Shown here: one piece after another, positions 42,681 through 51,707 of the stretch
Position numbering within the stretch: position 1 is the first letter of the stretch
Layout of the letters: each line of letters begins with the position of its first letter
Origin: Bacillota bacterium
Lineage (GTDB): Bacteria; Bacillota; Clostridia; Lachnospirales; Lachnospiraceae
Length of the DNA stretch: 64,000 nucleotides
Direction: 5' to 3'
Assembly: GCA_023390555.1 (NCBI GenBank)
Contig: JAEWCQ010000015.1
Span: 124,001-188,000 of the forward strand
The notes under the pieces: generated by a model
The model's input: only the letters and a program-made list of their open reading frames with translations
Database searches by the model: none
What the model was told of the DNA's origin: nothing
Made by a program: the position numbers and the translations under genes

Positions 42681-43137
42681 CCTCCTGAAAACCTTCGTTT
42701 GGCCGGATGGTACCTTCCCGGATTCCTCGCGCGAAGCGCTCCAGTGAAGTATCCTCCAGATGTTCCAGTGAGCCCTGACATTTCCCGTCGAACTGAGCCT
42801 TCATATAGTCCAGCAATTCATCATCGGTCAGCTCATCCAGCGATTCGTTCTTATAAAGGTAAAAAATTTCCTGGAGTTTTCCAATTGTCTCCACATAGTT
42901 ATCCTGATAAATATAAGGAGAATCACAAAAGGTAAAAATCAGTTTTTCCAATATCCCACCCTGAAACTCCACACGCTTCTGCTCCCGCAATGTTTCCATC
43001 CGATCCTGCATCAGCGTCATCACGTCCTGCCGTGACAGCTGCAGTCCAAACTTTCCGGTGTACTGATTGCAGTTTTCTATTTTCTCCAATTGTGTATCAT
43101 TGCATAACACAAGTTCCATCCAGTCCTTCTCATCCAT
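42664..43137 (-). CDS. DUF6323-family protein of unknown function
   Basis: A 157-residue acidic helical protein. Characteristic blocks are LEKLIFTFCDSPYIYQDNYV, KLQEIFYLYKNESLDELTDD and CQGSLEHLEDTSLERFARGI. It is the first gene of the pair with DUF6179 and has a good ribosome site (AGGAAGGGAG). The tight, overlapping pair with no other partners suggests a small two-component unit, but no role can be derived from the sequence. Confidence 0.8.
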   Translation of the reverse strand: MDEKDWMELVLCNDTQLEKIENCNQYTGKFGLQLSRQDVMTLMQDRMETLREQKRVEFQGGILEKLIFTFCDSPYIYQDNYVETIGKLQEIFYLYKNESLDELTDDELLDYMKAQFDGKCQGSLEHLEDTSLERFARGIREGTIRPNEGFQEDEDEI

Positions 43138-43229
43138 AATAGCACTCCCTTCCTGCCTCTTAGTATTACGCTTCTGTGGGATTCTTTACAAGACTTGAAA
43201 AAAAGTGCATTTTGTGGTATTATAATAGC

Positions 43230-43267
43230 AGAAAAGCGGTAGAAATTTTTATTTCTGCCGCTTTTCT
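43230..43267. repeat. 16-pair inverted repeat in the 43138-43366 spacer
   Basis: AGAAAAGCGGTAGAAA (43230-43245) pairs with TTTCTGCCGCTTTTCT (43252-43267), one wobble, 6-base loop. A second dyad, GTGCGTG (43272-43278) / CACGCAC (43301-43307), lies beside it. It may end transcription of the methyltransferase gene, but the minus strand has no T run after it. TATAAT boxes on both strands lie at 43219-43226. Confidence 0.6.
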
Positions 43268-43366
43268 TTATGTGCGTGATGCAAAGCACAATAATGTGTG
43301 CACGCACCCTTCCTTTCACGAACACTGTGATGACCGGAAACTTTTATGCAAAACGTAAAGTTTGGA

Positions 43367-44512
43367 TCACCTGCCCTGCGATGGAAACAGCAGTGTATGC
43401 AGTGTAGGCTTAAGCTGGAATTCCCGCATCACACGCTCCACTTCCTGCAGCCTTGCTTCTTTTACCGCCTTGGGAGCAACCGATTTCCGTACAGCGCGTA
43501 TCAGAATATTTTTCGGCGTATGAGACAAATCTACAAATTCGAGCAGCTGCGTCCGGTATCCGCTGTATTCCAGCAGGTTTGCCCGGATTGCATCCGTTGT
43601 AAGTGCCGCAAACCGCTCCTGAATGATTCCGTAGCGCGTCAGCAGTGAAAATTCCTCACTTTTCATCTGCCGGTTCAGCTCATGCTGGCAGCACGGAACC
43701 GAAAAAATCATTTTGGCTTTCCACTGTATTGCATTGTATAACGCATAGTCGGTTGCCGTATCACAGGCATGAAGCGTCAATACCATATCCACGTCAAACG
43801 GTGTCTGATACCCATTGATGTCGCCAAGCTCGAAGTGCAGATTCTCGTATCCGTAGCGCTCTGCCGCCTCATTGCATCTTTGAATGACATCCGCTTTTAA
43901 ATCCAGCCCGACAATCGTAACCGGAATCTGTTTTACATAAGTAAAATAGTAATAGACAATAAAGGTCAGATAGGATTTCCCGCATCCGAAATCAATGATA
44001 TGATAATGCTCCAACCGCTGCTCCCGGACTGCATCATCAATGATCTCCAGAAAGCGGTTGATCTGTTTGAATTTGTCATACATCGTCCGGACAACGTTTC
44101 CTTCCTTCGTAAAAATGCCCATATCGACAAGCGGTTCGATCACTTCTCCCTCTTCGATCAGATACTGTTTTTTGCGGTTGTGCCCACTTTGATTCTCCAC
44201 CGGTGTTTTCATTGAATTCTGACTGTACAGCACTTTTCCCTTTTTGGACAGCTTCCTGCTGTATTGTGTATCTTTCGTAAAAATATCAATCTGCCGGTAC
44301 CCTTGCTCCTGATAGCTGCGGCAGAGCTCTTCCAGATCGATTGTATCCACATTCTCATGGAATATCTGCTTCTCCGTATATTTTTCGATCTGATATCCCG
44401 CAACCTTTGCAACGATACAGATCTTTTTATAGTCCGCATCAGCACCCTTGGGGTTGCTGCAGATCATTTTTTGAAACTCCGAAAGTTCTATTTTTCGAAG
44501 AAATTCTTCCAT
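43367..44512 (-). CDS. SAM-dependent methyltransferase (Methyltransf_32-like)
   Basis: 381 residues. After an N-terminal accessory region (~150 residues) comes a Rossmann methyltransferase core: HIIDFGCGKSYLTFIVYYYF (SAM motif I), VTIVGLDLKADVIQRC (motif II) and VDMVLTLHACDTATDYAL (motif IV). The segment MIFSVPCCQHELNRQM is characteristic of the Methyltransf_32 family, also found in the eukaryotic GSTCD-type proteins, whose substrates are mostly unknown. The start follows GGAGAACAAC. It lies 9 bases after the MBL-fold hydrolase gene. Confidence 0.88.
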   Translation of the reverse strand: MEEFLRKIELSEFQKMICSNPKGADADYKKICIVAKVAGYQIEKYTEKQIFHENVDTIDLEELCRSYQEQGYRQIDIFTKDTQYSRKLSKKGKVLYSQNSMKTPVENQSGHNRKKQYLIEEGEVIEPLVDMGIFTKEGNVVRTMYDKFKQINRFLEIIDDAVREQRLEHYHIIDFGCGKSYLTFIVYYYFTYVKQIPVTIVGLDLKADVIQRCNEAAERYGYENLHFELGDINGYQTPFDVDMVLTLHACDTATDYALYNAIQWKAKMIFSVPCCQHELNRQMKSEEFSLLTRYGIIQERFAALTTDAIRANLLEYSGYRTQLLEFVDLSHTPKNILIRAVRKSVAPKAVKEARLQEVERVMREFQLKPTLHTLLFPSQGR

Positions 44513-44521
44513 GTTGTTCTC

Positions 44522-45331
44522 CTACTCTATCTCTATTTTCAGCCCTGTGCCGACCTCTTCGACCGCAAGTTTCTCCATCATTCTGGCTTTTGCCAGAAGT
44601 GATACACAGTGACACGGATATACTTTTTGCACCTGCTTTTCCTCCATATGCCGGATCGTCTCCGCAAGCCGGCTGTCATTTTCAAACAGATGGAACCCAC
44701 CCAGTATACCTGCAATCCGCTTTTCTTTACAGATTTCCATTGCGTAATCCATGATATTGCAGATTCCGCTGTGGGAACAGCCCGTGATAAGAAAAAGGCC
44801 CCTGTCGGTTCTGCATGCAACTGCTGTGTCATCGAGCACCTCATCCGGCTGCCATGCACCATGCTTCCTCTGCTCTCCGATTTTCTGACGGACTTCAAAC
44901 GTGTTTGTCTGCGGTATCTGTCCGAGAAACACACAGTTTTGCGAAATCCAGAATGGATCGCACTCCGGCCGATACCTCAGCTGTGCTTCCACCTCTTGTC
45001 TTGACATAGGCGAACCGATCCATTCCTCTCCGTCTCTTTTCGGGCAGAAACAGTCCGGATGTGCGATCAGTTCTATCTCAGAAGTATCGATATGCTCCTT
45101 GAGATACCGCAGACCGTTGGTATGGTCATTATGACCATGGGACAACACAATATGTGTAAGTCCGGATAAATCGATTCCCATTTTCCCGGCATTCGAAAAA
45201 ACAATAGCAGAATAACCCGTATCAAACAGAATGCGGCATTCATCTATCTCCAGATAATAACTCACCGCCGGTTCTCCGAGAAAATACCGGTCAATATACG
45301 TATGATTGTCTACCAGAACAGAAAGCTTCAT
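44522..45331 (-). CDS. MBL-fold metallo-hydrolase (COG1237-like)
   Basis: The metal motif is VLSHGHNDHTNGL (HxHxDH), with further ligands in TGCSHSGICNIMDYA and IAGILGGFHLFE. The order and spacing match the COG1237 group, which includes the archaeal enzyme for the methanopterin precursor; the bacterial members' role is unknown. I start at ATG 45331 (269 residues), where AGAAGGA lies 4 bases upstream, in preference to an ATG five codons earlier that overlaps this site. Confidence 0.88.
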   Translation of the reverse strand: MKLSVLVDNHTYIDRYFLGEPAVSYYLEIDECRILFDTGYSAIVFSNAGKMGIDLSGLTHIVLSHGHNDHTNGLRYLKEHIDTSEIELIAHPDCFCPKRDGEEWIGSPMSRQEVEAQLRYRPECDPFWISQNCVFLGQIPQTNTFEVRQKIGEQRKHGAWQPDEVLDDTAVACRTDRGLFLITGCSHSGICNIMDYAMEICKEKRIAGILGGFHLFENDSRLAETIRHMEEKQVQKVYPCHCVSLLAKARMMEKLAVEEVGTGLKIEIE

Positions 45332-45349
45332 GTTATCCTTCTCCATGCA

Positions 45350-45607
45350 CTATTTTTTGTATCGGTTGTAAAATTCCTTCAGATCCGCCTTACAGTCCTC
45401 CGGCAGCAGCGTTTTTTTCACACCCCGGATTGCACCTTCCAGCGCCATAAGCCTGTGGATACAGGCAGATTCATCAATTCCCTGTATATTAAGCCATGCC
45501 TGCTTTGTGCCGACCTGTTTTAACTCCTCATAGGTAAATATTCCTGTTTCGTTGAGCTGCCGTTCCACTTCCTTACCGATATTCGGCAGTTTGGCCAATT
45601 CTCCCAT
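45350..45607 (-). CDS. TfoX C-terminal-domain (helix-hairpin-helix) protein
   Basis: 85 residues. LAKLPNIGKEVERQLNETGI is a helix-hairpin-helix; CIHRLMALEGAIRGVKKTLL and the FYNRYKK end complete the TfoX_C domain. It has no TfoX N-domain, so it is not the competence regulator itself; stand-alone TfoX_C proteins are common in Clostridia and their role is not known. I start at 45607, because GGAGGGATTGC precedes this ATG; the frame is open to 45640. Confidence 0.85.
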   Translation of the reverse strand: MGELAKLPNIGKEVERQLNETGIFTYEELKQVGTKQAWLNIQGIDESACIHRLMALEGAIRGVKKTLLPEDCKADLKEFYNRYKK

Positions 45608-45697
45608 TGCAATCCCTCCATAAAATTCCCGTGCTTTCATTCCTGACTTGCTGCAGATGACGCAACGGCTGTAGTTGCATCTGCGGATTCATCACTT

Positions 45698-46453
45698 CTA
45701 CGTATTGGACAGTAACCGCTTCAAAAAATATTCCCGGTTATTCACGAACATCTCTGTTACCTGATAACTTTCTGTTTCCACATAGCTGCATGCATGAATC
45801 CCACCATCGCCAAACGATAAAATCCTTGCCTCCGGCAATCCAAGAAGTATCGGTGAATGACTTGCAATGATAAACTGCGCACCCTGCTTTGCCAGACGGT
45901 CAATCTCGATCAGCAGCGTCAGCTGTCTCTGCGGTGACAATGCAGCCTCCGGCTCGTCCAGCAGATAGATCCCGCTTTCCGAAAAATTCGCCTGCATGAA
46001 GGAGAGGAAGCTCTCACCATGAGACTGCTGATGCAGAGACTTTCCTCCATACTTGGCATAGTACACCTCCATCGGGTCGCCATCCCGGTAATCCTCCGCT
46101 TTGCTTGCGACATTATAAAAACTCTCCGCCCGCAAAAAATAGCTGTTCTGTGGTCTGCGGATACCTTTCACCAGTGAAATCGCTTCATATAGCCCGGAAT
46201 GGGATTCGTAAGTGGAGAATCGGTAATTTTTCGTTCCCCCTTCCGCATTAAATCCATACGCGACCGCAATCCCCTCCAGCAAAGTTGATTTCCCGGAACC
46301 GTTTTCTCCGACAAAAAACGTAACGTTGCTGTCAAGGACAAGCATTTTCAGATTCCGCAGTGTCGGAATCTCCCGCAGATAGCTCTCCTCGTCAACTTTG
46401 TGCCAGTCAATTCTTACCTCTTTGATAAATCTGTCATTCATGGCTCCCTGCAT
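45698..46453 (-). CDS. ABC-type/AAA ATPase, predicted (COG3910-like)
   Basis: A soluble ATPase of 251 residues. Walker A is FFVGENGSGKSTLLEG, the signature region is SHGESFLSFMQANF, Walker B is GIYLLDEPEAALSPQRQ and the H-loop is FIIASHSPILLGLP. It has no membrane domain, so it resembles the stand-alone SMC/RecF-like ATPases. The partner, if any, is not seen. It follows the small kinase-like gene by 10 bases. Confidence 0.88.
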   Translation of the reverse strand: MQGAMNDRFIKEVRIDWHKVDEESYLREIPTLRNLKMLVLDSNVTFFVGENGSGKSTLLEGIAVAYGFNAEGGTKNYRFSTYESHSGLYEAISLVKGIRRPQNSYFLRAESFYNVASKAEDYRDGDPMEVYYAKYGGKSLHQQSHGESFLSFMQANFSESGIYLLDEPEAALSPQRQLTLLIEIDRLAKQGAQFIIASHSPILLGLPEARILSFGDGGIHACSYVETESYQVTEMFVNNREYFLKRLLSNT

Positions 46454-46463
46454 TCACTTTCCC

Positions 46464-47087
46464 TCATAATCCAAAAATCTGACTCACAAGAAGTTCTATT
46501 TCCTCGCTGCCTTTCTTTCCATCTATTTGAAACGTCTGGTATCCCATACGTTCAGCCTGATTTCTGACATATTCTGCAAATAGGGCATCCCGCTCCATCC
46601 AGTTTGAAAATGCTTTCTCTTTGTCGGAACATTCCTGCAGAACATAAGGTACCCAAGGTCTTTCCCGGTAGTGTACACATTGAAATTCCACCGTAGGTGT
46701 AATATTTACATAGTGTTTTTGATCCACATCGATTTTTTGCATCAACTCCGGCAGAAAGGCCGCTCCTTCCGTTATAATACCGTTCAAAGAATCCATGTTT
46801 TCCAAATCCTTCAGAATAAACTCAAATATTTCTCTGTAAAATTGCAGTTCTTCCTCATTTTGTAGCACGGGCGGCCGCATCCATATCTGTTCCGGTGACA
46901 TATGAGACTGCCTGGTACAGATTTCTTTTCCACTCTGCTCCCCTTTTTTTACATAGTTCTCTAAATAATCATCTACCTTAAAATAAGAGAGACCATAGGT
47001 AGCAGACATTTTTTCTGCTATGGTGCTCTTACCACTGCACGGCGAACCGCCGATAAAATATATTTTTTTTAATTGAGAATGCTTCAT
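46464..47087 (-). CDS. P-loop kinase-like protein
   Basis: 207 residues. The Walker A motif IYFIGGSPCSGKSTIAEKM opens the protein, followed by YFKVDDYLENYVKKGEQ. GIITEGAAFLPELMQ occupies the place of Walker B, and VHYRERPWVPYVLQECSDKE looks like a lid. It is of the adenylate-kinase/shikimate-kinase class, similar to proteins labelled 2-phosphoglycerate kinase or hypothetical. Substrate unknown. Confidence 0.75.
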   Translation of the reverse strand: MKHSQLKKIYFIGGSPCSGKSTIAEKMSATYGLSYFKVDDYLENYVKKGEQSGKEICTRQSHMSPEQIWMRPPVLQNEEELQFYREIFEFILKDLENMDSLNGIITEGAAFLPELMQKIDVDQKHYVNITPTVEFQCVHYRERPWVPYVLQECSDKEKAFSNWMERDALFAEYVRNQAERMGYQTFQIDGKKGSEEIELLVSQIFGL

Positions 47088-47129
47088 AGAACCTCCTGAT
47101 AGTTTTCTTTTTCCTGTTCAAACTATTTC

Positions 47130-47160
47130 GCAAGGTTACACTGCAACGGAATAACCTTGC
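47130..47160. repeat. 9-base perfect dyad upstream of the P-loop gene
   Basis: GCAAGGTTA (47130-47138) and TAACCTTGC (47152-47160) with 13 bases between. There is no T run on either strand, so it looks more like an operator than a terminator. The binder is unknown. Confidence 0.5.
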
Positions 47161-47286
47161 AGTTATTTCCATATTTCCATCGTACCTTCTCCTTCTTATC
47201 CTTTAAAATGATTATTGTCTTTCACTGTATTGTAACTTCCCAGCAAAAATATGTCCACTATTTCTCATGCCGTAAACTGACACCGG

Positions 47287-47901
47287 TTATTTTCGATATT
47301 GAACCATGTAACTCTTCCCATAAGCGATCTCTGTGATTGCAATCTCCGAAAATCCTGCCTTTTTCCCGCGTAAAATCAAATCCTCTTTTTCAAAAAATTG
47401 AAATCCCTTTCTTGTATAAGAGAGCTTCTGCAGCCATTCTGTTGTATAGACCGCATTGTAAAATACACCGTCTGTTTTTAATACCCGGTATATTTCAGAA
47501 AGTCCCTTTAACGTATCCTCCCAGAAATAAATCGTATTGACAGAGGTCACTGCGTCAAACATCTCATTTCCAAAGTTCAAATCACAGCAATTACCAACTG
47601 TCAAATGGATCTTTCCTGTCTGAGTTCCCTGACTGTTTCTGTCTGATGCACTACGCTGCATATCTTCGGAAATATCTATGCCGGATATATTGCAGGCATA
47701 TTTTGCATAGATTTTTTCAATCAGGTATCCATTCCCATACCCGACATCCAAAACACATGACTGTTTATTCAAATCCAGATCTGCGACCACACGCTTATAC
47801 ATCGCCTTGTTTATGCGATTCATGAGAAAACAACAGCATTTTCCCACGAATCCTCTCGGATTCCCAAACTGCGAACCTATATATTCTGAAAATTTTCTCA
47901 T
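47287..47901 (-). CDS. Class I SAM-dependent methyltransferase
   Basis: 204 residues, Methyltransf_11 type. SAM-binding blocks are SCVLDVGYGNGYLIEKIYAK, CNISGIDISEDMQRSA, GNCCDLNFGNEMFDAVTSVN and the post-motif EIYRVLKTDGVFYNAVY. The N-terminal SQFGNPRGFVGKCCCFLMNR is typical of small-molecule methyltransferases of the UbiE/arsenite type, but the substrate is not clear. It has its own promoter and stands alone. Confidence 0.9.
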   Translation of the reverse strand: MRKFSEYIGSQFGNPRGFVGKCCCFLMNRINKAMYKRVVADLDLNKQSCVLDVGYGNGYLIEKIYAKYACNISGIDISEDMQRSASDRNSQGTQTGKIHLTVGNCCDLNFGNEMFDAVTSVNTIYFWEDTLKGLSEIYRVLKTDGVFYNAVYTTEWLQKLSYTRKGFQFFEKEDLILRGKKAGFSEIAITEIAYGKSYMVQYRK

Positions 47902-47946
47902 ATACTTTTTCCGTTCTATTTGAATTCTTCACAACATTTCCAATAT

Positions 47947-47975
47947 ATTATACTATGACTTTTCCGGTCTTACAA
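47947..47975 (-). promoter_or_regulatory. Promoter of the class I methyltransferase
   Basis: Minus strand: TTGTAA (47970-47975), 17-base spacer, TATAAT (47947-47952). Confidence 0.7.
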
Positions 47976-48064
47976 TCATCTATATGGGAGCCTCTTTGTA
48001 ACACGGAAGAAACACAACAATCTTTGAAAATTACTGTATTACCATTTTTCACAATTCAGCTCTG

Positions 48065-48607
48065 CTACTTTTTATAATTCGTCAAAAATTCATCAATATC
48101 CATCCTATTCTGTTCCATAACTGCTCGATAGACATCCATGCTTGTGTATTTTTCGAAGCAATAGAGGCCTCTGGATATCAATTCTTGCTTTATATCTATC
48201 ATTATTTCTTTCTGTGACTGATTTGACCTTTCTGCAATAGCGTCACAATACCTTTCTGCATCGTCTATCGTCTGTTTGTCAAAGAACCACAAATCAATAT
48301 TCCACAATTCTCCTGTTATCATCGTTTCAAATCCGTGAAACCATACCTTCTTTCCCTCAGCAGTCAGCTCCTCTTTTGCCTCATACCAGGTGGGATGAAA
48401 GGTATTGATAATATAGGTAGTCAAATTATAAAGCCTGTCCAATGAGATTGTATCATTCTCAATATCGATGTCCAAATCATTCCATGCCATCATGTCCATC
48501 CGATAACTGCCAACAATATGGGGAACTCCATATTTCTGCAATTCATTTAACAAGTCACACTCATATAAAAGATAGTCCGCGTTCCTTTTTATCTCTTTAC
48601 TCTTCAT
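48065..48607 (-). CDS. Nucleotidyltransferase-like protein
   Basis: 180 residues. The stretch HIVGSYRMDMMAWNDLDIDI has the GS...D-x-D pattern of nucleotidyltransferase-fold proteins, and ELWNIDLWFFDKQTIDDAER supplies a possible third acidic residue. The family is known mainly as hypothetical proteins, sometimes with antibiotic nucleotidyltransferases such as LinB/AadA-like as distant relatives. I assign only the fold, with moderate confidence. GGGAG precedes the start. Confidence 0.65.
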   Translation of the reverse strand: MKSKEIKRNADYLLYECDLLNELQKYGVPHIVGSYRMDMMAWNDLDIDIENDTISLDRLYNLTTYIINTFHPTWYEAKEELTAEGKKVWFHGFETMITGELWNIDLWFFDKQTIDDAERYCDAIAERSNQSQKEIMIDIKQELISRGLYCFEKYTSMDVYRAVMEQNRMDIDEFLTNYKK

Positions 48608-48623
48608 AAAATCTCCCTACAAA

Positions 48624-48647
48624 CAAAAAGTGCCAAACATCAGCACT
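48624..48647 (-). terminator. Probable terminator of the rho-prfA region
   Basis: Minus strand: AGTGC (48643-48647) pairs with GCACT (48629-48633), followed by TTTTTG. A longer imperfect pairing with AAAGTGTCC upstream may strengthen it. It sits between prfA and the nucleotidyltransferase-like gene. Confidence 0.55.
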
Positions 48648-48760
48648 AAAAACCGACATCGGACACTTTCATTCTACCTCTTGATTCTATTCTTGCAACT
48701 CAGCATTTTGTTACCTGCACGCAGTCAACTCTCCCGCTGATTCCATTCTGCTCTCATAGC

Positions 48761-49831
48761 TTATTCGCTCATCTTCGCCAGTTTTGCCGCCTGATCGGCT
48801 GCAATCAGCGCATCCAGGATCTCCTGCAGGTTACCGTTTAAGATATCATCAATCTTATAGAGCGTCAGCTTGATGCGGTGGTCTGTCACACGCCCCTGCG
48901 GGAAATTATAAGTACGGATCTTCTCGGAACGGTCTCCGGTACCAATCTGGCTTCTTCTCGCTTCTGCCTCAGCATCGTGGGCCTTCTGGCATTCAATATC
49001 ATATAATTTCGCACGCAGAAGGGCAAATGCCTTAGCCTTATTCTGCAGCTGGGATTTTTCCGTCTGGCTGTATACCACAATTCCAGATGGATAATGCGTC
49101 AAACGCACTGCGGAGTCCGTGGTATTGACACACTGACCACCGTTGCCGGAAGCACGCATTACATCAATACGGATGTCCTTGTCTTCGATCTGGATATCAA
49201 CTTCTTCCGCCTCCGGCATCACTGCAACCGTAATCGTCGACGTATGAATACGTCCGCCGGATTCCGTCGCAGGAATACGCTGTACACGATGCACACCGGA
49301 TTCATATTTCATCACGGAATAGGCTCCCTGCCCATTTATCATGAAAGAAACACTCTTCATGCCGCCAATGCCGATCTCTTCACATTCCATCAGTTCAATC
49401 TTCCAGCGTTTGCTCTCCGCATAATGTACATACATACGGTAGATTTCCGCTGCAAACAGAGCAGCCTCATCTCCTCCGGCACCTGCACGGATTTCCACAA
49501 TTACATTCTTGTCGTCATTCGGGTCTTTTGGCAGCAGCAGAATTTTCATTTTCTGCTCCAATGCCTCCACTCTTCCCTTCGAATCATTCAACTCTTCTTT
49601 CGCAAGTTCTTTCATTTCTTCATCTGATTCTTCCGCCAGCATTGCAAGTGAATCCTCAATATTCTGTTTGCACTGCTTGTACTCCTTATATGCTTCAACA
49701 ATTGGAGTCAGATCGCTCTGTTCCTTCATAAGTTTGCGGAAACGGTCCGGATTATTTGCAACATCCGGTTCACTCAGCTCACTCATAAGCTCTTCAAAAC
49801 GAATCAGCAGATCCTCTAATTTATCAAACAT
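48761..49831 (-). CDS. prfA: Peptide chain release factor 1
   Basis: RF1 reads UAA and UAG. The codon-recognition tripeptide is PAT (187-189, in HRVQRIPATESGGRIHTS), and the catalytic GGQ is 231-233 in RASGNGGQCVNTTDSAVRLT. At 356 residues it is full length. Gln233 is the expected target of PrmC, whose gene lies immediately upstream and overlaps it by 8 bases. Confidence 0.98.
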   Translation of the reverse strand: MFDKLEDLLIRFEELMSELSEPDVANNPDRFRKLMKEQSDLTPIVEAYKEYKQCKQNIEDSLAMLAEESDEEMKELAKEELNDSKGRVEALEQKMKILLLPKDPNDDKNVIVEIRAGAGGDEAALFAAEIYRMYVHYAESKRWKIELMECEEIGIGGMKSVSFMINGQGAYSVMKYESGVHRVQRIPATESGGRIHTSTITVAVMPEAEEVDIQIEDKDIRIDVMRASGNGGQCVNTTDSAVRLTHYPSGIVVYSQTEKSQLQNKAKAFALLRAKLYDIECQKAHDAEAEARRSQIGTGDRSEKIRTYNFPQGRVTDHRIKLTLYKIDDILNGNLQEILDALIAADQAAKLAKMSE

Positions 49832-50663
49832 ACTTCTTCCCTTTCCCTTTTACCACTCTATCTAAATGTGCAAGATCCTTTACGATTTCTACTTCTGTAA
49901 AGCCTGCCTGTTTCATCAATTCCGAAACTTCTTCTCCCTGATTATATCCAATTTCCAGATACAGATACCCTTCGGAATTCAGGTATTTCTCACTTTCTGA
50001 GATAATCTTCCGGTAAAAATAAAGACCATCCTCATGACCGTCCAGTGCATCAAAAGGCTCAAAATCCCGCACTTCCGGCATCAATTCCGCAATATCCTTC
50101 GTTGGTATGTAGGGTGGATTGGATACGATCAGATCAAAACGATACGGAATATTATCAAACAGGTCACTCCGTATCCACTCAATATCCACCTCATAAGATT
50201 TCCCATTTTCTTTTGCCACAAGCAGCGCCTGTTTGGAGACATCCGCTCCAACACCTGTAACTCCGGGCGCATTTTTCAGCAGACTCACGATAATACATCC
50301 CGAACCCGTGCACAAATCCAGCACTCTCATACCCGGTCGGCAGACCTTTAGTGCCTCTTCCACCAAAGTCTCCGTATCCTGTCTCGGAATCAGGACATTG
50401 GAATTGACCTTGAAGGTAAGCCCCATAAACTCCTGCTCTCCAATGATATACTGCAGCGGAACATGCTCCGCTCTCTTTTTCACCGCTATTTCAAATTCTC
50501 TCTGTTCTTCGGGTGGAATCTCCTCATCTTCATGGATGTAAAAGAAACTCCGCTCAATTTTACAGACCATCTGCAACAGATACCATGCATCCAAATCAGG
50601 GTTATCAATCCCGGCACTGGATAAGGCATCTGTTCCCGCTTCAATTGCTTCACGATAGGTCAT
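49824..50663 (-). CDS. prmC: Peptide chain release factor N5-glutamine methyltransferase
   Basis: Methylates the Gln of the GGQ motif in RF1/RF2. The N-terminal helical domain is followed by the SAM-binding motif VLDLCTGSGCIIVSLLK, and the NPPY motif (182-185, in DLIVSNPPYIPTKDI) binds the target Gln. 279 residues. It comes before prfA here (opposite to E. coli), overlapping it by 8 bases, the arrangement common in Clostridia. Confidence 0.97.
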   Translation of the reverse strand: MTYREAIEAGTDALSSAGIDNPDLDAWYLLQMVCKIERSFFYIHEDEEIPPEEQREFEIAVKKRAEHVPLQYIIGEQEFMGLTFKVNSNVLIPRQDTETLVEEALKVCRPGMRVLDLCTGSGCIIVSLLKNAPGVTGVGADVSKQALLVAKENGKSYEVDIEWIRSDLFDNIPYRFDLIVSNPPYIPTKDIAELMPEVRDFEPFDALDGHEDGLYFYRKIISESEKYLNSEGYLYLEIGYNQGEEVSELMKQAGFTEVEIVKDLAHLDRVVKGKGKKYV

Positions 50664-50700
50664 ATGATAATCCCTGACTTTCTGCTATTTCTCGATATTT

Positions 50701-51630
50701 TTAATCGTCTGTGCAAAAATCATTTTCCTTCAGATAGCCTTTCCAGTCAAACACCGCCTCCACGGAAGCAATGCCTACTTCAATCATAGAATCGTCAGGC
50801 TCTCGTGTCGTCAGCTTCTGGAGCCAGAGCCCCGGCTTGCTGAGCAGGTTCACCAGTTCATTGTCGCTTCTTCCCGCCAGGCGGATGAATTCATAAGAAA
50901 CGCCGGCGATTACCGGTATCAGAAGCAGTCTTAAGACAAGACGCCAGATATGGCTGTCCACTCGGATAAATGCGAAGAAAATGATACTGAACACCAGAAC
51001 AAACAGCAAAAAACTTGTTCCACAACGTTTGTGCTGTCTGGAACTTTTTCTGACATTCTCCAGATTGAGTTCCATTCCATGTTCAATACAGTTGATACAT
51101 TTATGTTCCGCACCATGATACATAAATACGCGCTGGATATCCTCCATCTTCGAAATGAAAAGGATATAGGCAAGGAAAATCACCAGACGGATCATTCCCT
51201 CGAGCAATGCAAGCACGGTAGGCGAAGCAATATAGTTCTGAAACAACAGGGACAGGTAGTACGGCAAAATCATGAAAATACCAATTGCCAGTACAAAGGA
51301 CAACAGTACAGTAAATCCCATCTCCGCCTTTTCTTTCTTTTGCTTCTGTTCTTCACTCATCTGCTTTTTCTTCTCCGTCTCTTCTTCCTCAAAAAAAGAA
51401 GCGGAATAGGTAAGCGTCGAAATTCCAAGTACCAGAGAATCTATAAAGTTTACAACACCACGGATAATCGGTGCATTTTTCAATTTTTCATTTTTTATAA
51501 TGCCGGTATAATCCTTAACTTCAACTACAATTTCCTGGTCCGGCTTACGAACGGCGACGGCATATTGATCCTTATTCTTCATCATGACGCCTTCCATAAC
51601 AGCCTGACCGCCAATTCCTGAATATTTCAT
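50701..51630 (-). CDS. DUF1385 membrane protein, YqhQ-like
   Basis: 309 residues. The signature GGQAVMEGVMMKNKDQYAVAVR opens the protein (shown in parts: IGGQAVMEGVMMKN). Two to four hydrophobic segments follow in the middle, including MGFTVLLSFVLAIGIFMILP, and YHGAEHKCINCIEHGMEL is diagnostic of the family. YqhQ/DUF1385 proteins are membrane proteins of unknown function. It lies between rpmE and prmC, the standard clostridial position. Confidence 0.93.
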   Translation of the reverse strand: MKYSGIGGQAVMEGVMMKNKDQYAVAVRKPDQEIVVEVKDYTGIIKNEKLKNAPIIRGVVNFIDSLVLGISTLTYSASFFEEEETEKKKQMSEEQKQKKEKAEMGFTVLLSFVLAIGIFMILPYYLSLLFQNYIASPTVLALLEGMIRLVIFLAYILFISKMEDIQRVFMYHGAEHKCINCIEHGMELNLENVRKSSRQHKRCGTSFLLFVLVFSIIFFAFIRVDSHIWRLVLRLLLIPVIAGVSYEFIRLAGRSDNELVNLLSKPGLWLQKLTTREPDDSMIEVGIASVEAVFDWKGYLKENDFCTDD

Positions 51631-51645
51631 CCATGACCTCTTTTC

Positions 51646-51680
51646 TAAAAAAAGGTTGAGATTACATTAACCTCAACCTT
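51646..51680 (-). terminator. Terminator after rpmE
   Basis: Minus strand: AAGGTTGAG (51672-51680), 11-base loop, CTCAACCTT (51652-51660), then seven Ts. It lies between rpmE and the DUF1385 gene, so it ends most rpmE transcripts and lets some continue, or acts as an attenuator. Confidence 0.85.
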
Positions 51681-51707
51681 ATCTTCAGCCACATTGTGTA
51701 GTTCCTA

